Of a stretch of 46,049 bases of DNA, positions 34,579-43,080 are shown piece after piece. The notes beneath the pieces are model-generated. The model was not told the origin of the DNA. It saw only the letters and a program-made list of their open reading frames with translations, and ran no database searches. Source of the stretch: Betaproteobacteria bacterium (lineage in GTDB: Bacteria > Pseudomonadota > Gammaproteobacteria > Burkholderiales > Casimicrobiaceae); contig PLYT01000031.1 of the NCBI GenBank assembly GCA_003153475.1, forward strand, positions 15,183 to 61,231, given 5' to 3'. A program made the translations under genes and the position numbers. How positions within the stretch are numbered: position 1 is the stretch's first letter; the number at the start of each line of letters is the position of its first letter.

Positions 34579-37500
34579 TTGAGCCCCGATGCCGATCGCA
34601 TCGCGGGAACGAGCACTGATCGCGCCGATGATCGAGCCGCGGCCGACGATTCGTACTCCGAAATCATGTCGTTCGGGCAGCAGCGTCTGTGGGTTCTGGA
34701 CAAGCTGCTGCCGGACCGCTCAGTCTACAACGCCCCCCGGGTGCAGCGATTGGCGGGTCGGCTGGACGTGGCGGCGCTGGAAGCGAGCATCGGCGAAATT
34801 CGCAATCGCCACGACGCGCTGCGCACGCGCTTCGCCATCGTCGATGGCCAGCCACGACAGCTGGTCGCGCCGTCTTCGCCGCTGCGTCTTCATGTCGACG
34901 ACCTGTCAGCGCTTCCCGCCGGGGTCCGCGCGGTCGAAGCCCGTCGGGTGGCCGAGGTATTCTGTCGCGCGCCATTCGATCTCGAGCGCGGACCGCTGTT
35001 CACCGCGCAGCTGCTGCGGCTCGAGGCCGACGAGCACTGGCTGCTGTTGAACATGCACCACATCGTCACCGACCATTGGTCGAGCGCCATTTTTTCGCGC
35101 GAGCTGGCAGCGCTATACGCGGCGTTCCACGGGGGACTTGCCTCACCGTTGCCGGCACTGCCGGTGCAATACGCCGATTTCGCGGCCTGGCAGCGCGAAT
35201 GGCTTCAAGGTCCGGCGCTGGAACGTCAGCTCGATTACTGGCGAGCTGCGTTGGCCGATCTGCCGGCGCTGGAGTTGCCGTTCGATCGGCCACGGCCCGC
35301 CGTCGCGAGCGCGCGCGGCGGTCGAGTGCCGTTCACGATCGACTCAATGCTGACGTCGGCGCTGAAGGCGCTGGGTCTGCGTGAAGGGGCGACGCTGTTC
35401 ATGACCTTGCTGGCGGCCTTTCAGGTGCTGTTGCACAGGTACAGTGGACGGGATGACATCGCCGTCGGCGTGCCGATCGCCGGCCGCAGCCGTCCCGAGC
35501 TCGAGGGACTGATTGGGTTTTTCGTTAATACGCTGGTGTTGCGCGGCGACTTGAATGGCGATCCATCGTTCGCCGATTACCTGGCCCGCGTGCGAACCCG
35601 TTCGCTCGACGCCTACGCGCACCAGGATCTGCCGTTCGAAAAACTGGTCGAAGATCTCGCGCCCAGCCGCGAACTGTCGCGCAATCCGCTGTTCCAGATT
35701 TCCTTTGCGCTGCAAAACACCCCGCCGCAGGATTGGCGCCTCGCGGGTCTGAACGTGCAGGCGATCGATGGCATCGTCGACAACAACGCAAAGTTCGATC
35801 TCTCCGTTGCCGTGATAGAACGCGCGGGACGGCTGGACGGACGCATCGAATATTCAGCAGCGCTGTTCGACCGGCCGACGATCGAAAACATGGTGGCGCA
35901 GTGGCGCAGCCTGCTTGCGGCGATCGTCGCAAACCCCGCCGAGCGCGTTTCCCGGCTTGCGCTGCAGAGCCCTTCGGAGCGCGCGCAACTGCTGGCGCGG
36001 TGCAACCGTGTCACGTCCGATTGCGACGCGTCGGTGCACGAGCTGTTCGCGGCGCAAGCCGCGCGCGCACCGGCTTCGATCGCCCTGCGTGACGGACCCA
36101 CCGCGCTGACTTACGGCGAGCTCGATGGACGCGCCAATCAGCTGGCACGTTACCTTGTCGCTCAGGGCGTGCGTCGCGAGTCCCTGGTCGCGGTCGCGAT
36201 GGAGCGCGGGGCCGACATGACGCTCGCGTTACTGGGGATACTCAAGGCCGGGGCCGCTTACTTGCCGCTCGACCCCGCGCTTCCAACCGCGTGGCTGGCG
36301 TCGATGCTCGAGGAGGCCGGGCCGCGGTTGGTGCTGACGCAGCAGCACCTGCTCGATCGCGTGCCCGAAGGCGCGGCGCGCGTCTGCTGCATCGACCGCG
36401 ACTGGGCGGAAATCGGCACCCACGACCGCTCGGACCCGGGCAATCGCGCGATGGGCGACGATGCGGCGTATGTGATGTACACCTCGGGTTCGACCGGGCG
36501 CCCGAAAGGCGTCGTCATTCCGCACCGCGCGATCGTTCGGCTTGTCACCGCGACCGACTACCTGCAACTTGGCCCGGGCGATGTCGTCGCACACATCGCC
36601 AATCCCGCCTTCGATGCGTCGACATTCGAAATCTGGGGCGCATTGTTGAACGGCGGCCAGCTCGCTTCGATCTCGTATCAGACGATGCTTTCCCCGGCGG
36701 CATTTGCCAACGCGCTCGACGACCACGCGGTGACGGCGATGTTCGTCACCACGGCACTGTTCAATCAGCTCGTGCGCGCCAAGCCTGCGCTGTTCCATGG
36801 CCGCGACGTGCTGTTCGGCGGCGAAGCGGCCGAGCCGCGGTCGGTCGAGACGGCGCTGCGCGAGGGCCGCCCGCGCAGGCTGTTGCACGTCTATGGCCCT
36901 ACCGAGACCACGACCTTCGCGACCTGGCACGAAGTGCGGGAGGTGGCAGCCGATGCGGCGACCGTGCCCATCGGCAGGCCGCTCGCGAACACCGAGGTCT
37001 ATGTTCTCGATCATCTGCGAGAACCGGCGCCGATCGGCGTCCCGGGCGAAATCTATATCGGCGGACCGGGGCTGGCCAAGGGTTACTTCAAGCGCCCCGA
37101 GCTCACTGCCGAACGTTTCGTCCCGCATCCGTTCGACTCGGCGCCCGGAGCGCGCCTCTACCGGACGGGCGACCGCGCGCGCATCCGCGCCGACGGCGCG
37201 CTCGAGTTCCTTGGCCGGCGCGATCGCCAGGTGAAGATCCGCGGCCACCGTATCGAGGTCGACGAAGTGGAGGCGGCGCTGCAACGATTGCCGCAGGTTG
37301 CCGAAGCCGTCGTGCTCGTGCATGGCGACACATCCGATACCCGTCAACTGACCGCGTACATCGTCGCGGCGCCGGGCACGCAGCCGACGCCGGCCGACCT
37401 GTGGGCACAGTTGCGCCAGACGCATCCGGACTATATGGCGCCGGCGGCGATCATCATCCTCGTCGCGATGCCACTGACGCCGAATGGCAAGGTCGATCGC

Positions 37501-38484
37501 CGCGCGCTGCCGGCGCCGGGCGACCTGGCGCAGCAGCGCACCGGCTGGCACGTCCCGCCGCAGGACCCGCTCGACTTCATGGTGGCGGCGATCTGGGAGG
37601 AGCTGCTTGGGGTGCGCGACATCGGCATCAGCGACAATTTCTTCGATCTGGGCGGCCATTCGCTGCTGGCGGCGCAAATGATCGATGCGATCGAGCGCGT
37701 CTCGGGTTGCCGGCTACCGCTGACGGCGCTGTTCGCAGGGCCGACGATCGGGCATCTGACTCGCGCGATCAGGAGCAGCGCACGCGAGGACCGAGCACCG
37801 CTGGTCGCACTCAATGCCCGCGGCAACCGACCGCCGTTCTTCTTTCTGCACGGCGATTTCACCGGCGGCGGCTTTTTCAGCCACAAGCTCGCCCGTGCCT
37901 TGGGCGACGATCAGCCGTTCTACGCGGTCCACCCCCATGGGCTGATCGATCCGGACGTGCCCGATTCGATCGAGGCGATGGCGGCCGAGCGCCTGCCCGC
38001 CGTGCGCGCGGCGCGCGCGCGCGGACCGTACGTTCTGGGCGGTCATTGCGCCGGCGGCATGGTCGCGCTGGAGATTGCCCGACAACTGACGCGCGCGGGA
38101 GAGGAAGTATCCTGCGTCGTGATGATCGACACCGTTGCACCGCAAGCGGCGAAGCTGGTTTTCCCCGGCCTCAGCGTCGGAACCGAAGTGCAGCAGCGCT
38201 CGCGCCGGCGTTCCGCGACGGCGGCGCCCATCGAGGAGGACTCGGGCAACGCATTTGCGCGCTACCGCGGCGCCATCAAAAGATATGCTCCAGCCCCGTA
38301 TGCAGGCCGCGTTGTCGTGCTGCGTCCCGAAAATCATCTCGACATGCGTCCGGCGATGGGCTGGAGCCGGTTCATCCCGGACGCAGAGATGATCGTCGTC
38401 CCCGGCGATCACCACACGGTAGTCACCCGTCACATCGATGCCACTGCTGCGCAGGTGCGCGCCTGCCTCGAGGTTCCGTCCTGA
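34579..38484 (+). CDS. NRPS: condensation-adenylation-PCP-thioesterase, Cys-type TE
   Basis: About 1301 aa from TTG 34579 (GTG 34504 would add 25). Condensation domain (about 25-455) with intact MHHIVTDH (160-161). Adenylation domain (about 480-975) with YTSGSTGRPKG (near 635), FDASTFEIWG, VYGPTETTTF, GDRARIR and NGKVDRRALP; specificity residues as I read them by alignment to GrsA are D-A-F-F-L-G-V-T-F, close to codes for branched-chain residues. PCP motif DLGGHSLLAAQ (Ser1028). Thioesterase (about 1075-1300) with GGHCAGGMVA, Cys1157 where Ser is usual, and His1278 in GDHHTVV. It elongates and releases the product of the upstream loading module, predicting a starter plus one amino acid. No MbtH or PPTase gene is in the window. 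Confidence 0.93.
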   Translation: MSPDADRIAGTSTDRADDRAAADDSYSEIMSFGQQRLWVLDKLLPDRSVYNAPRVQRLAGRLDVAALEASIGEIRNRHDALRTRFAIVDGQPRQLVAPSSPLRLHVDDLSALPAGVRAVEARRVAEVFCRAPFDLERGPLFTAQLLRLEADEHWLLLNMHHIVTDHWSSAIFSRELAALYAAFHGGLASPLPALPVQYADFAAWQREWLQGPALERQLDYWRAALADLPALELPFDRPRPAVASARGGRVPFTIDSMLTSALKALGLREGATLFMTLLAAFQVLLHRYSGRDDIAVGVPIAGRSRPELEGLIGFFVNTLVLRGDLNGDPSFADYLARVRTRSLDAYAHQDLPFEKLVEDLAPSRELSRNPLFQISFALQNTPPQDWRLAGLNVQAIDGIVDNNAKFDLSVAVIERAGRLDGRIEYSAALFDRPTIENMVAQWRSLLAAIVANPAERVSRLALQSPSERAQLLARCNRVTSDCDASVHELFAAQAARAPASIALRDGPTALTYGELDGRANQLARYLVAQGVRRESLVAVAMERGADMTLALLGILKAGAAYLPLDPALPTAWLASMLEEAGPRLVLTQQHLLDRVPEGAARVCCIDRDWAEIGTHDRSDPGNRAMGDDAAYVMYTSGSTGRPKGVVIPHRAIVRLVTATDYLQLGPGDVVAHIANPAFDASTFEIWGALLNGGQLASISYQTMLSPAAFANALDDHAVTAMFVTTALFNQLVRAKPALFHGRDVLFGGEAAEPRSVETALREGRPRRLLHVYGPTETTTFATWHEVREVAADAATVPIGRPLANTEVYVLDHLREPAPIGVPGEIYIGGPGLAKGYFKRPELTAERFVPHPFDSAPGARLYRTGDRARIRADGALEFLGRRDRQVKIRGHRIEVDEVEAALQRLPQVAEAVVLVHGDTSDTRQLTAYIVAAPGTQPTPADLWAQLRQTHPDYMAPAAIIILVAMPLTPNGKVDRRALPAPGDLAQQRTGWHVPPQDPLDFMVAAIWEELLGVRDIGISDNFFDLGGHSLLAAQMIDAIERVSGCRLPLTALFAGPTIGHLTRAIRSSAREDRAPLVALNARGNRPPFFFLHGDFTGGGFFSHKLARALGDDQPFYAVHPHGLIDPDVPDSIEAMAAERLPAVRAARARGPYVLGGHCAGGMVALEIARQLTRAGEEVSCVVMIDTVAPQAAKLVFPGLSVGTEVQQRSRRRSATAAPIEEDSGNAFARYRGAIKRYAPAPYAGRVVVLRPENHLDMRPAMGWSRFIPDAEMIVVPGDHHTVVTRHIDATAAQVRACLEVPS

Positions 38485-38519
38485 TTACGCAGAATCAGTC
38501 GGACAACGCAACACGCCGA

Positions 38520-38843
38520 TCACTGGTCGTCGTTGACCACCAGGTTGTCGGCGACGAATCGCGCATCGTCGCCCCGATAGATCACGCAATCATACTCTGC
38601 CGGAGCGCTGGTCAGCGTGCGCATCGGAAGGCCAGGAAAGCGCTGGCTGAGCCCGGTGAGCTCTGCACCGCAGACAGCAGCGCTGAACCAGGCGACGTTC
38701 TCGTTGATCGACGGCTCGGGGTCGCCGACGTTCCAGACGACCTCGGTGTCGCCGTTCGACAGGACGACCATTGCCTGGCTCTGCGAGGCATAGAGACAAC
38801 TTGACGAAAGGGCCACTGCCAGCAGCACGCGCATCGCGTTCAT
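38520..38843 (-). CDS. Small secreted protein of unknown function
   Basis: A 107-aa exported protein: signal peptide MNAMRVLLAVALSSSCLYAS with probable cleavage after SQA, then an acidic mature part with two Cys (VCGAEL, YDCVIY) likely to form a disulphide. GAGAAGGA lies 7 bp before ATG 38843. It converges with the NRPS gene (36 bp gap). I recognise no family; it need not belong to the NRPS locus. Confidence 0.65.
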   Translation of the reverse strand: MNAMRVLLAVALSSSCLYASQSQAMVVLSNGDTEVVWNVGDPEPSINENVAWFSAAVCGAELTGLSQRFPGLPMRTLTSAPAEYDCVIYRGDDARFVADNLVVNDDQ

Positions 38844-39185
38844 TTGATTTTCCTTCTCAACAGTTGGGCGCGTATTCGCGCCGTACCCTCGGTTGGTGTC
38901 AGTTCGAGGAGGTCGTATCCATGGCGTCGTCACTATCGCGCGCGCAGGCTCGATCTTTCAATCGGCGCGGGGATGATTGCGTTGTAAGACTCGCGGCCGC
39001 GAACGGGTTCGATGGCGACTGCTGCTTGTCGGAGAACGAACGGCAGCGCGTAGGAGAGGACCGCAGCCGTCAGGATGTGGCCTAGGGACCGCACAGGTCG
39101 GGAACTTCTGACCCGCGATGAAGCCCAAACTTACTGGGCTGTCGGTCTTTCCGCTTGAGCTGGTTGCTTCGAGGGCACGAGCGAG
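38844..39185. other. Intergenic stretch with no clear gene
   Basis: About 340 bp. A plus-strand frame to 39085 has no RBS or recognisable protein. A small hairpin AGCCCA / TGGGCT (39122-39140) with a short T-rich tail in the plus direction is a weak terminator candidate. Nothing else is seen. Confidence 0.4.
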
Positions 39186-39503
39186 CTAAAAGCGACTGTG
39201 CGAATCGCTGAACGGGCCCAACGGACTTTGCGGCTGATACGCGGAGTCATGCCCAGAGACCGGCGTACCCAGAACGGCGGCGTCGCCGGCCGCATAGGAG
39301 TCGAGCAGTTTTTTTGCCCGCATTTCCGCGTAGCGCCGCGCCTCGGCCGGCCAGTCGAACAGGCGATCCGAAAAGCTCGCCGCGTAGCCCAAGCTGTCTT
39401 TCATGAACGTGACGCCGCATAACCAGCGGATGCGGCGATCCTTCCTGCTTTCCCAGACTTCGAGCTGTACGTCGAAGCCGCGATACCTGAAGCCGTCATC
39501 CAT
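39186..39503 (-). CDS. Hypothetical protein, 105 aa
   Basis: A frame from ATG 39503 (MDDGFRYRGFDVQLEVWESRK) to 39186. The middle (DWPAEARRYAEMRAKKLLDSYAAG) is a charged amphipathic helix, and the sequence has the mixed composition of a real small soluble protein rather than a GC-rich shadow. No family recognised. It lies 59 bp beyond the Gfo/Idh gene on the same strand and may be cotranscribed. Confidence 0.5.
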   Translation of the reverse strand: MDDGFRYRGFDVQLEVWESRKDRRIRWLCGVTFMKDSLGYAASFSDRLFDWPAEARRYAEMRAKKLLDSYAAGDAAVLGTPVSGHDSAYQPQSPLGPFSDSHSRF

Positions 39504-39562
39504 GATTGCCACGCCAGCTGATCCGACGAGACATTCTGCACGGCGAATGTGAAGGCTTGAAG

Positions 39563-40564
39563 TCAGCGTGCGTCCGCAAGCCGCAGGCCGGCGCGAAACT
39601 CCTTGAGGATCTCGTCCATCACCCAGGCGGTGCGCGCCGCGCTCGTCCCGGTGCTCGGGCAACGCCCCTGCCCGTTCAACTCGTCTACGATCGTCTGAAT
39701 CAGCGGCTGGTGCACGTGCGGAGGATCGGCAGCCGGGAACTCTTCCACCTTGTTGTCGCGTAAAAGCCGGATCGGCAACGCTTGCGACGTAGAAAACTGC
39801 ATTCGGCCACGTTCGCCGACGATCTCGTTCATCTCGTAGTCTTCACCCGCTGCGTAGCACCACGTCCCGGAACCTTGGACCCCGGACCGGAACCGGTAGG
39901 CGGCCGCGACCGTATCCTCCGCCTGATACGCACCGGACTGATTGGCAGCGATCCCGTGGGCCTCGACGATCGGACCGAACACGAAATCCAGGAAATCGAA
40001 CGTGTGGCAGACACTTTCGAAAAAAAAGCCTCCGCCGCTCTTCGCCGGATCGATGCGCCAGGGCAGCGCATCGCCGTCGCCGATCTGCGGGGCTCGCGCG
40101 AACTGGCGCGAGATCACCATGCGTACCGGTCCCACCGCACCGTCTTCCACCATCTCCTGCACTTTGAGAAAGCGCGGAAGCGCGCGGCGATAGTAGCCGA
40201 CCCAAAGTGGCACGCCGGCATCGCGGCACGCGTCGACCATCTGCATGCACTCGGCATGCCGCATCGCCATCGGCTTTTCGACGTAGACAGGCTTGCCCAC
40301 GCGGGCGCACCGCAGCGTGTAGTCGCGATGACTGTCGGTCAGGGTCGCGATGTACACCGCATCGATGTCGGGCGCCTGGATGATCGCCTCGGCATCGTCG
40401 GTCCAGCGCACCACGCCGTGTCGGCGCGCGTAGTCTGCGGCCAGCGCGCCGTTGCGGCGCATGACGGCGACCAGCGACGAGTGGTCCGCCTTGTAGAAGC
40501 CGGGGCCGCTTTTGACCTCCGCAACGTCGCCGCACCCAATCATGCCCCAGCGTATCGTCTTCAT
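39563..40564 (-). CDS. Gfo/Idh/MocA family NAD(P)-dependent oxidoreductase
   Basis: A 333-aa sugar or polyol dehydrogenase. The Rossmann start is IRWGMIGCGDVAEVKSGPGF (GxGxxG-like), and the family motif EKPMAMR (YVEKP) supplies the catalytic Lys; the C-terminal alpha/beta domain has SGGGFFFESVCHTFDFLDFVFG with the usual DxxxH-like His. ATG 40564 overlaps the upstream gene by 4 bp (ATGA), so translation is coupled; a 54-residue extension is inside that gene and rejected. The substrate is unknown; a sugar for the nearby glycosyltransferase is a thin possibility. Confidence 0.92.
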   Translation of the reverse strand: MKTIRWGMIGCGDVAEVKSGPGFYKADHSSLVAVMRRNGALAADYARRHGVVRWTDDAEAIIQAPDIDAVYIATLTDSHRDYTLRCARVGKPVYVEKPMAMRHAECMQMVDACRDAGVPLWVGYYRRALPRFLKVQEMVEDGAVGPVRMVISRQFARAPQIGDGDALPWRIDPAKSGGGFFFESVCHTFDFLDFVFGPIVEAHGIAANQSGAYQAEDTVAAAYRFRSGVQGSGTWCYAAGEDYEMNEIVGERGRMQFSTSQALPIRLLRDNKVEEFPAADPPHVHQPLIQTIVDELNGQGRCPSTGTSAARTAWVMDEILKEFRAGLRLADAR

Positions 40565-41232
40565 CGGTGTCCGTTTTCCTTGGGATACTGGACTATTCTG
40601 GCAGCGGCGCGCTCGAACGCATCGCGGCGTGAAAGCAATTTCTGCTGCCCGGCGGAAATCAGCGGGTAATGGCGCCTGCGCTCGAGCTGCCCATGCAGCT
40701 GCCAGCATCCGTCGGCCGTGACCCACAGACCAGGATCGACGCGGCGCAGGTCAAGCGGTGCGGCGTAGCTGCGCAAGGTCTTGCGACCGCCGCCGGTCGA
40801 GTACTCGTGGAAGTAAGAGATCGCGAGCTCGCGCAGATCGCGGTAGATCGGATCGCGGTAGCGAAGCGCCACACCGTTGGATTTGGAGATCGCGCCCCAG
40901 CACGCGCCGCGGCGAAACAAGGTGACGACATGCGGATAATCGCTCGGGTCGCAGTCCAGCCGCATCACCCGCGGCGGCTCGCCCTGGATCCACAACGCAC
41001 AGGCGGCGAGTAGCGCGCCCTCGATGCAATGCGCGCGGCGGTACGCAAGAACCTGCCGAACCGACAATACGGTCTCGCCGCCGATCTCGTGGTTGATCGG
41101 TATCGCATTGACGAACGCCTGGATCTGCTGCGGCGTGCGCAAGCGGCGCAGCGTCGCGTATTCGAGCCTGTCGAGGCCGAGGTCCTCGCGGCGGGCGACG
41201 CGCTTGGTTGTTTGCGATTCCACACGACCCAT
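40561..41232 (-). CDS. Uncharacterised transglutaminase-like (papain-fold) protein
   Basis: A 223-aa soluble protein. AHCIEGALLAACAL supplies a Cys at the start of a helix, DPSDYPHVVTLFRRGACWGAISKSN the His, and YRDPIYRDLREL a following Asp, the order of a transglutaminase-type Cys-His-Asp triad. ELAISYFHEY and TLRSYAAPLDLRR are conserved blocks of a widespread uncharacterised proteobacterial family that I recognise by pattern only. No signal peptide. The gene overlaps the Gfo/Idh gene by 4 bp. Function unknown. Confidence 0.65.
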   Translation of the reverse strand: MGRVESQTTKRVARREDLGLDRLEYATLRRLRTPQQIQAFVNAIPINHEIGGETVLSVRQVLAYRRAHCIEGALLAACALWIQGEPPRVMRLDCDPSDYPHVVTLFRRGACWGAISKSNGVALRYRDPIYRDLRELAISYFHEYSTGGGRKTLRSYAAPLDLRRVDPGLWVTADGCWQLHGQLERRRHYPLISAGQQKLLSRRDAFERAAARIVQYPKENGHR

Positions 41233-41346
41233 TCGCGGCTCGGTTCTCTACGGCGCGAACCTGAGTTTTGCCCTCTCGTTGTTCCCCGATATACTTGCAG
41301 CTTCCGGCTCACAGCCTTTCAGCGGGGAACCAGGTAACGGACGACC

Positions 41347-42081
41347 ATGGATGAAGATCGCGAGCAAATCATAGTCGAATCGAATCAAAACGGTGAAAAG
41401 ATATTCTCGCATGCGATGACGGAATTCGTGAGCGACCCGGAAGCTTGCTTATGCGCTAAACGCTCCATTATCGGTGACCTCATATACGGTTGGGGAAATG
41501 CCTGGAGTGCCCAGGAAGAATATCTCGGATGTTGCTTGGGGCATGCGCTGCGGGTCCGGGCGCCGATTTTGGAATGCGGGTCTGGCCTTTCCAGCCTCCT
41601 GGTCGGGGTTGTCGCCAAAAAACGTGGCTATCCGCATTGGGTCCTGGAACACATGCCGATCTGGGCCAAGAAGGTTCAAAGATACCTCGATGCGTATGAG
41701 CTGGATTCAACGGTCGTATGCACGAAGCCGCTCAGGGATTTCGGCGACTTTGCTTGGTATGATCCCCCGTTGCAGTCAATGCCTGACAGCTTTGCGTTGG
41801 TCATTTGTGATGGCCCTCCCGGGAACACAAAAGGCGGTAGGTATGGCCTCGCATCCGTTATGCGCGATCGCCTGAAGGCGGGTTGTGTCGTACTGCTCGA
41901 TGATGCCGACCGCAAAAAAGAACGCGAAATCGCGAGACGCTGGACTTCGGAGCTCTGCGGTACCGTTGATATGCTCGGTCACTCTGGCGACCAGTACATC
42001 AAGATGACTTTGGTCGACAAGTCCAGCGCCATCACCCTTCCCGGCGTAGCGATGCGCTGGTCAATTGGTCAGGTGCCCTGA
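41347..42081 (+). CDS. Class I SAM-dependent methyltransferase-like protein
   Basis: A 244-aa cytoplasmic protein with a Rossmann methyltransferase core: motif I ILECGSGLSSLLVGVV (about 74-89), an acidic loop after the second strand (VLEHMPIWAKKV), VICDGPPGNTKGGRYGL in the active-site strand and VLLDDADRKKER after the fifth strand. Substrate unknown; DGPPG-type motifs occur in sugar and glycan methyltransferases. GC content is clearly lower than that of its neighbours and close to that of the loading-NRPS and glycosyltransferase genes, suggesting transfer. A strong terminator follows at 42188-42214. Confidence 0.72.
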   Translation: MDEDREQIIVESNQNGEKIFSHAMTEFVSDPEACLCAKRSIIGDLIYGWGNAWSAQEEYLGCCLGHALRVRAPILECGSGLSSLLVGVVAKKRGYPHWVLEHMPIWAKKVQRYLDAYELDSTVVCTKPLRDFGDFAWYDPPLQSMPDSFALVICDGPPGNTKGGRYGLASVMRDRLKAGCVVLLDDADRKKEREIARRWTSELCGTVDMLGHSGDQYIKMTLVDKSSAITLPGVAMRWSIGQVP

Positions 42082-42187
42082 GCTTTCGTATCTTGTGGCA
42101 GCCACCCACGAAGAACTGCTGAACGAGTTTCCAGGTAACGGCAGCGAGGCAGTCGCCGCGGAGTCACTCCTCCGGCTCCGGGTCATT

Positions 42188-42214
42188 CAGACGCCGCGCA
42201 GGCGTCTGTTTTTT
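42188..42214 (+). terminator. Intrinsic terminator of the methyltransferase gene
   Basis: CAGACGCC, loop GCGCA, GGCGTCTG (8-bp perfect stem) and six T residues. The rest of 42082-42285 holds no gene that I can see. Confidence 0.88.
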
Positions 42215-42285
42215 CGGCCAACCGGTGCTTCGTCATGCGGGCCAGATGGACTCTTCGGAACGGATGCGAGCCCCGCATTGCTGCC

Positions 42286-42777
42286 CTAGCCTATCGAACG
42301 TTCGATGTTCGACAACGTGTTCCGAAAACGCAACGCGACGACACGGGCGATCGCGAACATGAGATCGCAAGCCTCGCGCGGGTGCGCATCGGAGAATGCC
42401 TGGTAGTCCTGAAGGTCGAGTCGATAGAGCTCGCTGTCCGCTACGGCCCTTATCTCCGCCGAGCGCGCCTTGCTGTCGAGAAACGACAGCTCACCCACCA
42501 CGGAGCCCGGATGGAACCAGCCGATCGAACTCACCCGGAAGTAGCTGACGACCGACGTCACCTCCAGAATGCCGGACCCGATGAAGTACAGCGCCCTTTC
42601 CACAGCATTCTGCCTAATGAGCATGTTGCCGCGCGGAACCCTGACGCGTTGCCCATGCGAAAACAGCGTCGCCCAGTCGGCGCGCTGCCACCGGGGCAAC
42701 ACCAGCGACTCTTCGTCGGGGCTCGCATCGGCCGCTGCACGAAGAAACGTCGCGACTGCAGGATCGTCGTCGGCCAT
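42286..42777 (-). CDS. Cyclic-nucleotide-binding-domain protein without DNA-binding domain
   Basis: A 163-aa protein with one Crp/Fnr-type cNMP-binding beta-roll: RVRVPRGNMLIRQNAVERALYFIGSGILEV, then GWFHPGSVVGELSFLDSKARSAEIRAVADSEL, the phosphate-binding cassette (GELSFLDSKARSA), followed by the C-helix. No helix-turn-helix follows, so it is not a Crp-like transcription factor by itself. ATG 42777 is the likely start; longer frames run into the tmRNA-like fragment. It may bind a nucleotide and act by protein contact; partner unknown. Confidence 0.8.
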   Translation of the reverse strand: MADDDPAVATFLRAAADASPDEESLVLPRWQRADWATLFSHGQRVRVPRGNMLIRQNAVERALYFIGSGILEVTSVVSYFRVSSIGWFHPGSVVGELSFLDSKARSAEIRAVADSELYRLDLQDYQAFSDAHPREACDLMFAIARVVALRFRNTLSNIERSIG

Positions 42778-42868
42778 ACTGTCGTAGCTCTGGTGAACGA
42801 TGACTGACTGAGCACGGAAAACGATACCCTCTCGTGTAGACAACGCAATACCCTTGTGTGCGGAGAAC

Positions 42869-42896
42869 AAAAAAAACGGCCCCGTTACGGGGCCGT
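42869..42896 (-). terminator. Strong terminator following the tmRNA/tRNA 3'-end fragment
   Basis: Perfect 9-bp stem ACGGCCCCG / CGGGGCCGT with a 3-nt loop, then a run of T on the minus strand. It lies 12 bp after the CCA-ending fragment at 42909-42922, as a native RNA-gene terminator would. Confidence 0.85.
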
Positions 42897-42908
42897 GATT
42901 CTTTCGTT

Positions 42909-42922
42909 TGGTGGAGGCGGCG
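42909..42922 (-). other. Duplicated 3' end of a tmRNA/tRNA gene: likely island attachment site
   Basis: The minus strand reads CGCCGCCTCCACCA, the acceptor strand plus ACCA of an RNA whose 5' end would be GGGGGCG or GGAGGCG (as in betaproteobacterial tmRNA), then at once a strong terminator. No T-arm precedes it, so this is not a complete gene but the short duplicated 3' end left by integration of a tyrosine-recombinase element into ssrA or a tRNA gene. The intact gene should lie to the right of the window. Confidence 0.6.
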
Positions 42923-42982
42923 TCTGCCACAGTCCGCGCCAGGCGTGGCTTTGCGGGGTGCATGGTAAATCACGCCCCTAAA

Positions 42983-43002
42983 TACCCCCGTTTGTACCCC
43001 CG
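42983..43002. repeat. Tandem TACCCCCG motif at the island border
   Basis: TACCCCCG TTTG TACCCCCG; the minus strand reads CGGGGGTA twice. Such repeated GGGGGTA motifs often lie next to attachment sites of tRNA/tmRNA-integrating islands and may be recombinase arm sites. The comparison is from memory. Confidence 0.45.
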
Positions 43003-43080
43003 CTTCACTGTCGCTAGGCGCCGCGCGGGTTCTCACGCAAAGCCTGGAAACGCACCCCCAAGCTACTGCCATTACTGCCG

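Noticed and set aside
36229-37677. Minus-strand 482-codon frame inside the second NRPS gene
   Set aside because: Opposite an A/PCP domain with perfect core motifs; shadow.
42909-43010. Complete tmRNA or tRNA gene at the island border
   Set aside because: Only the acceptor 3' end is present; there is no T-arm GTTCGA or other body sequence upstream on the minus strand.
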